Source: Erwinia sp. SLM-02 (lineage in GTDB: Bacteria; Pseudomonadota; Gammaproteobacteria; Enterobacterales; Enterobacteriaceae). From it: a stretch of DNA of 64,000 nt. The notes beneath the pieces were generated by a model. That model saw nothing but the letters and a program-made list of their open reading frames with translations. It searched no databases and was not told the origin of the DNA. Below are positions 44,856 through 52,500 of this stretch, piece by piece. Position numbers and translations under genes: made by a program. The stretch's first letter is position 1, and each line of letters opens with the position of its first letter. Location: positions 496,001 to 560,000 of the forward strand of contig NZ_JAQISN010000001.1 in the NCBI RefSeq assembly GCF_037450285.1, read 5' to 3'.

Positions 44856-46285
44856 GGTTGGATCTCCACCTGCTGGATTTTCTGATTATCCAGGGCAAAA
44901 GCACTGCGGATATGCCCCGTGCTGTACAGACAGTCCAGCTGCAGAGTACGCAACTGAGCGATGGTCTGCTGCTCGGTAAAACGGGACTGATAAATTTCCT
45001 GCTCGGCGTTCAGCACGTCGAGCAGTTGTCGGGTGCCAAGCTGCAGGTACTGCTGTTGGTACAGCTCACGGGTTTTTTCACCGAGCGCCTGCTGACGGGC
45101 CTGAATGGCTAAGGTGGTGCTGAGGCTCATCGACTCGTTCTGCGAGGCGCTGAGCTGCTGTCGCGCGTCCAGACGCGCCGATTGCACCATGGCATTGGCC
45201 GCTTCAAGGGTATGCACGGCGGCGTTACGCTGCGCATCCAGCCCACCGCCCTGATACAGCGGCATCTGCACCCGGACATAGGCCGAGTACTGAGTGCGGT
45301 CCAGTGTCTGATGGTTGGCGTAACGATCGTTAAGATAGTGGGTAACTTCCGGCTCCAGGGAGATGGTCGGCATCCGCTGGGCATCGGCATAATCCAGCTG
45401 GGCCTGGGCCTGATTGGCCTGCGCCCACGCGGCAAGAACGGAAGGGATTAAGCGATCGTCAACCTGGGTCACTTCACAGGCTTTCGTCAGCTTCGCCGGG
45501 AAGTCGTTGGTGACTTTATTCACCGCTTTCCAGCCGAGATAGGTGGCCAGCGTTGCACGCCAGCGATCGAGGTTGGCGCGATACTGCATCAGCGTCGCGC
45601 GTGCGCCTTCAATACGGGTGTTGGTCTGTACCACGTCCGACAGCGAGCTGGCTCCCTGATCGTTACGCTCGCGGGCCAGGCCGCCAATGGTGTTCAACGA
45701 GTCCAGCTGCGCCTGCGCGATAGCAACCAGCTCCTGATATCCCTGAACCTGTACTAATGCAGCGGCTGTATCATGAGCAACCTTGTCGATGCTCACCAAT
45801 ACCTGGGCCTGCTGTTGTGCCACGCCGGCATTCGCAGAACGCACAGAGCTGGAGACTTTACCGAAGTCATACAGCATCTGGGAAAGCGAAAGGACCAGCG
45901 ACGGGCTGTAACCGTGTCCACTGTACGTGTTGGTAATACCGTTATTCATTCCACCGCTTATTTGCGGGTAGTACTTTGAACGGGCGTAATTCACCTGTTC
46001 GGACTGCTCAAACAATTTTCCGACCTGTTGACTGATTGCCGGATGCCACTGCACCGCGCGCTGCACGGCCTTGCTGATATCCAGCGGCTGGTTGGTATTT
46101 TCGATAATGAGTTCGGTGACTTCGCCGTTCAGGCTGGGTAATTCTTGTTGGGTAACCAGATGTTGCGCGCTGATGCGCGAAGGGGCGTCCTCATCCAGCT
46201 CTTCGGCCTGCGCCGGAGCCAGCGGAAACAAAACACCGGTCAGCATAAGTAAGCCTGCCGTACTGCGTTTTAGGCGATGAATCAT
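44852..46285 (-). CDS. TolC-family outer-membrane channel of the adhesin exporter
   Basis: 477 residues from ATG 46285; signal peptide to PAQA near residue 27. Two repeats of long helices and beta segments as in TolC/LapE: LDISKAVQRAVQWHPAISQQVG near 55, QMLYDFGKVSSSVRSA near 120, VQMPLYQGGGLDAQRNA near 330, and the C-terminal LLDVLNAEQEIYQSR. The frame reads back another 61 codons through an intergenic hairpin, but the signal peptide and an AGGA site select 46285. Overlaps the ABC gene by four bases. Confidence 0.92.
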   Translation of the reverse strand: MIHRLKRSTAGLLMLTGVLFPLAPAQAEELDEDAPSRISAQHLVTQQELPSLNGEVTELIIENTNQPLDISKAVQRAVQWHPAISQQVGKLFEQSEQVNYARSKYYPQISGGMNNGITNTYSGHGYSPSLVLSLSQMLYDFGKVSSSVRSANAGVAQQQAQVLVSIDKVAHDTAAALVQVQGYQELVAIAQAQLDSLNTIGGLARERNDQGASSLSDVVQTNTRIEGARATLMQYRANLDRWRATLATYLGWKAVNKVTNDFPAKLTKACEVTQVDDRLIPSVLAAWAQANQAQAQLDYADAQRMPTISLEPEVTHYLNDRYANHQTLDRTQYSAYVRVQMPLYQGGGLDAQRNAAVHTLEAANAMVQSARLDARQQLSASQNESMSLSTTLAIQARQQALGEKTRELYQQQYLQLGTRQLLDVLNAEQEIYQSRFTEQQTIAQLRTLQLDCLYSTGHIRSAFALDNQKIQQVEIQP

Positions 46286-46402
46286 AGAAATACGTTTTCC
46301 TGTTCGCTGTTGCTGCTCTCTTACATGCTTCACCCGTCTGCGGGGTTTTACTGTTGTAACATTTAACAATCCGCGTACTCCTTCAGGCAAACCGTAACAG
46401 GA

Positions 46403-46441
46403 AACGGGGGTGCGGCAGCCCTCGGCTACACTACCCCCGTT
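46403..46441 (-). repeat. Intra-operon hairpin between adhesin and TolC-like gene
   Basis: AACGGGGGT (46403-46411) pairs with ACCCCCGTT (46433-46441), with a nested AGCC/GGCT stem. On the minus strand it comes 63 bases after the adhesin stop and ends in GTTTCC, a poor U-run. It could partly terminate or protect the 3' end of the adhesin mRNA, making secretion genes less abundant than the adhesin message. Confidence 0.55.
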
Positions 46442-46503
46442 AGTAAATAACGTTACATTTTTTGGCACATCCCTGTGCCACTGAAAAATCCCTAAAACAT
46501 TAG

Positions 46504-49500
46504 TTACACGGAAGTATTGTGCTGTTGCAGCAATTCGTCCAGGGTAACGGTCACATTTTCGAGAGTAATCAGTTCAGTTGAGTCGTACTGCGTTCCTGCA
46601 CCGTCACGGTCAATCGACACCACGGTATTGCCGTCGTTGGTATGTTCTACCGAGACATAGTTACCGATGGTGGCGGCAGAACCGTCCCAGCCCTGCAGCA
46701 GTTCACTGACATCGATGTGGTCTTCGCCGACGGTGAAGTCGGTCCAGGTATCATCACCGTTGCCGCCGGTGGCATCCGCATTATCCAGCAGGTGGTAAAC
46801 CACCGTGTCTGCCCCGTCACCCAGAGTGAAGGTGTCGTTGTAGGCACTGCCGGAAACAGAGTCATCTTCGCTGGTGCCAGTGACCGTTGGTGCCAGGTCA
46901 ATGGTCAGCGAGTTCAGCGTGATTGAACCGTCGGTTTCGACCAGCGAGTACGAGAACACTTCTTTAGAAGTGATATCGGCCGCGGTGATGCCTTCGTTCA
47001 ATTCATAGCTGTACGTACCGTCAGCGCTGATGGTCAGCGTGCCGTACAGGCCATCCACGGTGGTCGACGCCGTACCGTCATCCGTCAGGCTGATACCATC
47101 AATATTCAGCGTTGCGCCGGTATGAGTGGTGGTATCGCCATCGTGCACGTTGCCGTGAACGGTGCCGGAAGCTTCAGCATCGGTATCGAAGGATTCCACC
47201 GCCATCAGCGCACTGAACGTATTCACACCGTTGTGCAGCGTGATGGTCAGCGTTGATGATGTCGTCACGTTATGCGAATCAACTACCTGATAGGTAAAGG
47301 ACGTTGTTGCTGGCAACGAGTTCACTTTCAGGTTGGCTGCCAGGGTGAAGGTGTAATCCCCCGCCGCATTGACAAGCAGCGTGCCGTACGCATTGGTAAA
47401 GGTAGTGTTACCCGTTGAGCCGACTGCGCCACCGTTTACAGTAGAGACATGCGTACCTGTAGGAATTTCACCGATAGTGGAGCTGGTGTCATTGGCTAAC
47501 AGGTGGCCTGTCGTACTGGTGCTGTTAGTAAGCACAGTGGTGGTCAGGTCGGTTGCTGCGTTTACAGTCAGGGTGTTGGTGGTGATTGCTGCGACACCGG
47601 TCGTGTTCAGCGCAATAACGTAGGAACCCGCCGTGCTAATGGTGAAGGTATGAGAACCCGAGCTGGTTCCTCCCAGGCCGAGAAGTAGCTGATACAGCTG
47701 GCCACTCTGAACCCGGGTTAATGAACCATCGGTATTCACATGATACAGATACGCCGAAACGGTTGAAGCGGCCTGAACCCCGGTAACAGAACCTGTTACG
47801 GTCAAGCTTCGGGTTTCATTCGCACCCACGGTCAGTTGCACATACGGAGTACTACCCAGAAGGGTAATATTCAGCAGATTCGCCCCAAGACCCACAGTCA
47901 GTAATGCAGTCGAACTGCTAGGAGCGACAGTCGCGGACTGCACGGATCCTGTGTGCGTCAGGAAGTCCACTTCCCCGGTATCCGGCGTTGCCGTCACGAT
48001 GATCGCTGCTTTCACCGACGACGCCGTTGATGGGTTATTCGCGTTATCGGTCAGAGTAACCGACAGCTGCGTACCATTGGTTTGCGGCGTGGTCAGATTA
48101 ACGGTAAAGGAACCATTTTCTCCAACCTTCACGTTTGCCGGGCTGATGGTATTGCCGTTGGCATCTTTCACCGACACGGTTGAGCCTGGCTCACCGGTAC
48201 CGGTAATCACCGTACCCGCTGTGTTGATAGACAGTCCGGTTGGAGCATCCGGTGGCGTAGTGTCGTGTGCAGTAACCGGTGCAGTTGGCGATGGGTTGCC
48301 CGCTGGGTCGGTCTGCTGGACGGTCAGCGCCTGGCCGTTGGTCTGCGCGGAAGTCAGCGTTACGGTGAAGTTACCGTCTTCTCCAACGACTGCTCCTGCA
48401 ACGCTGATCACGTTGTTATTTGCATCGCGGACGGTAATGCTCGCACCAGGTTCGCCAGTACCCGTAATGGTCAGGCCGTTAATTGCCACGTCCAGATCCC
48501 CTACCTGCACCGGAGGCGTGGTATCGCCCGCGTCGACGGTGGTTGGGTCTGAAGGGTTACCCGCTTCATCGGTCTGGATGACACTCAGCGTCTGACCATT
48601 CGTCTGAGCTGTGGTGAGGATGACCAGGAAGTTGCCATCTTCGCCAACAGTCGCACCCGCCACACTGATCACGTTGCCATTAGCATCGCGAACGGTGATG
48701 GAGGCACCCGGCTCGCCGGTACCGCTGATACTCAGGCCATTTTCTGCCACGTTCAGATCGTCAACCTGTGCCGGAGGCGTGGTATCACCCGCGTCAACGG
48801 TGGCCGGATCGGACGGATTACCCGCTTCATCGGTCTGGATGACGGAGAGGGTTTCGCCGTTGGTCTGAGGCGTGCTCAGGTTCACGGTGAAGTTACCGTC
48901 TTCGCCCACCACGGCACCCGCGAGGCTGATGATGTTGCCGTCAGCATCACGAACGGTGATGGAGGCACCCGGTTCGCCGGTACCACTGATGCTCAGGCCA
49001 TTTTCCGCCACTTCCAGATCGTCGACCTGTGCCGGAGGTGTGGTATCGCCCGCGTCAACGGTGGCCGGATCGGACGGATTACCCGCTTCATCGGTCTGGA
49101 TAACGCTCAGAGTCTGACCGTTAGTTTGTGCTGCATTCAGCAGAACGGTGAAGTTACCGTCTTCGCCTACTACGGCACCCGGGAGGCTGAGCAGATTGCC
49201 ATCAGCATCACGAACGGTAATAGTTGCACCCGGCTCGCCGGTACCGCTGATGCTCAGGCCATTTTCTGCCACGTTCAGATCGTCAACCTGTGCCGGAGGC
49301 GTGGTATCGCCCGCGTCAACGGTGGTCGGATCGGACGGGTTGCCTGCTTCATCGGTCTGGATAACGGAGAGGGTTTCGCCGTTGGTCTGAGGCGTGCTCA
49401 GGTTCACGGTGAAGTTACCGTCTTCGCCCACCACGGCACCCGGGAGGCTGATGACGTTGCCGTCAGCATCACGAACGGTGATGGAGGCACCCGGTTCGCC

Positions 49501-52500
49501 GGTACCTGTAATACTCAGACCATCTTCCGCCACGTTCAGATCGTCAACCTGTGCCGGAGGCGTGGTATCGCCCGCGTCAACGGTGGCCGGATCCGACGGG
49601 TTACCCGCTTGATCGGTCTGAACGACGGAGAGGGTTTCACCGTTGATCTGAGCTGGGTTCAGATTCACGACAAAGTTACCGTCTTCCCCCACGACTGCGC
49701 CAGGGAGGCTGATAATGGTACCGTCAGCATCACGAACGGTGATGGAAGCGCCCGGTTCACCGGTGCCGATAATAGTCAGACCGTCATTGGATACGATCAG
49801 ATCGTCAACCTGCGCCGGAGGCGTGGTATCGCCCGCGTCAACGGTGGCCGGATCGGACGGGTTGCCTGCTTCATCGGTCTGGATAACGGAGAGGGTTTCG
49901 CCGTTGGTCTGAGGCGTGCTCAGGTTCACGGTGAAGTTACCGTCTTCGCCCACCACGGCACCCGGGAGGCTGATGACGTTGCCGTCAGCATCACGAACGG
50001 TGATGGAGGCACCCGGTTCGCCGGTACCTGTAATACTCAGACCATCATCCGCCACGTTCAGATCGTCAACCTGCGCCGGAGGCGTGGTATCGCCCGCGTC
50101 AACGGTGGCCGGATCGGACGGATTACCTGCTTCATCAGTCTGAATGACGGACAGCGTTTCGCCGTTGGTCTGTGGAACATTCAGATTCACGGTGAAGTTA
50201 CCGTCTTCGCCCACCACGGCACCCGGGAGGCTGATGACGTTGCCGTCAGCATCGCGAACGGTGATAGAGGCACCTGGTTCGCCGGTACCTGTGATACTCA
50301 GACCATCTTCCGCCACGTTCAGATCGTCAACCTGCGCCGGAGGCGTGGTATCGCCCGCGTCAACGGTTCCCGGAAGCGATTCATTACCTGCCGGATCGGT
50401 CAGAGTAACGTTCAGGGTTTCGCCGTTGGTCTGAGGTGTAGTCAGAGTTACGGTGAAGTTACCGTCTTCGCCTACTACGGTACCCGGAACGCTGATCACG
50501 TTGTTGTTAGCGTCATAGACGGTAACAGCAGCGCCAGGTTCACCTGTACCGGTAATGGTCAGGCCGTCTTCCGCAACAGCAAGTCCTTCCGGAGCATCTG
50601 GTGCATCAACGTCGGCATCCGCATCCGCATCGGCGTCGGCATCCGCATCCGCATCGGCATCGGCATCCGCATCGGCGTCAGCATCCGCATCGGCGTCCGC
50701 ATCAGCATCGGCATCGGCGTCCGCATCAGCATCGGCGTCAGCATCCGCGTCGGCATCCGCATCGGCATCCGCATCGGCATCGGCATCCGCATCCGCATCC
50801 GCATCCGCATCCGCATCCGCATCGGCATCCGCATCGGCATCGGCATCGGCATCGGCGTCGGCATCGGCATCGGCATCGGCATCGGCGTCGGCATCGGCAT
50901 CGGCATCGGCATCGGCATCGGCATCCGCATCTGCGTCAGCATCGGCATCCGCATCCGCATCCGCATCCGCATCCGCATCCGCATCCGCATCCGCATCCGC
51001 ATCCGCGTCAGCATCGGCATCGGCATCCGCATCGGCATCAGCATCCGCATCGGCGTCAGCATCGGCATCGGCATCGGCGTCCGCATCGGCGTCCGCATCG
51101 GCATCCGCATCCGCATCGGCGTCAGCATCGGCGTCCGCATCCGCATCCGCATCCGCATCCGCATCCGCATCGGCATCGGCGTCGGCATCCGCATCCGCAT
51201 CCGCGTCGGCATCGGCATCGGCATCGGCATCCGCATCGGCATCCGCATCGGCATCAGCATCCGCATCGGCATCCGCATCGGCATCCGCATCCGCGTCAGC
51301 ATCCGCGTCCGCATCGGCGTCAGCATCCGCATCGGCATCGGCATCCGCATCCGCATCCGCATCCGCATCGGCATCCGCGTCGGCATCGGCATCAGCATCG
51401 GCATCCGCATCGGCGTCAGCATCCGCATCGGCATCCGCATCGGCATCCGCATCCGCGTCGGCATCGGCATCCGCATCGGCATCCGCGTCCGCATCCGCAT
51501 CGGCATCGGCATCGGCATCGGCATCCGCATCCGCATCGGCATCCGCATCCGCATCGGCATCCGCATCCGCATCGGCGTCGGCATCGGCGTCAGCATCCGC
51601 ATCGGCATCGGCGTCGGCGTCGGCATCCGCATCCGCATCGGCATCGGCGTCGGCGTCGGCATCCGCATCCGCATCGGCGTCGGCATCGGCGTCAGCATCC
51701 GCATCCGCATCGGCGTCGGCATCCGCATCCGCATCCGCATCGGCATCGGCATCGGCGTCAGCGTCGGCATCCGCATCCGCATCCGCATCGGCATCTGCAT
51801 CGGCGTCGGCATCCGCATCCGCATCCGCATCCGCATCCGCATCCGCATCCGCATCGGCGTCAGCATCGGCATCCGCATCGGCGTCCGCATCCGCATCCGC
51901 ATCCGCGTCGGCGTCAGCATCCGCATCGGCATCGGCATCGGCATCGGCATCCGCATCCGCATCCGCATCCGCATCGGCGTCAGCATCCGCATCCGCATCC
52001 GCATCCGCATCCGCATCCGCATCCGCATCCGCATCCGCATCCGCATCCGCATCCGCATCCGCATCGGCATCGGCATCCGCATCGGCATCCGCATCGGCAT
52101 CCGCATCGGCGTCAGCATCGGCATCGGCGTCGGCATCCGCATCGGCATCGGCATCGGCGTCAGCATCCGCATCGGCATCGGCATCGGCGTCGGCATCGGC
52201 ATCCGCATCGGCATCCGCATCCGCATCGGCATCCGCATCGGCATCCGCATCCGCATCCGCATCCGCATCGGCATCCGCATCCGCATCGGCATCGGCGTCA
52301 GCATCGGCATCGGCATCGGCATCGGCGTCCGCATCCGCATCCGCATCAGCGTCGGCATCCGCATCGGCGTCGGCGTCAGCATCCGCATCCGCATCCGCGT
52401 CGGCATCGGCATCCGCATCGGCATCCGCGTCAGCATCAGCATCAGCGTCGGCATCGGCATCGGCATCGGCATCGGCATCCGCATCCGCATCGGCATCCGC

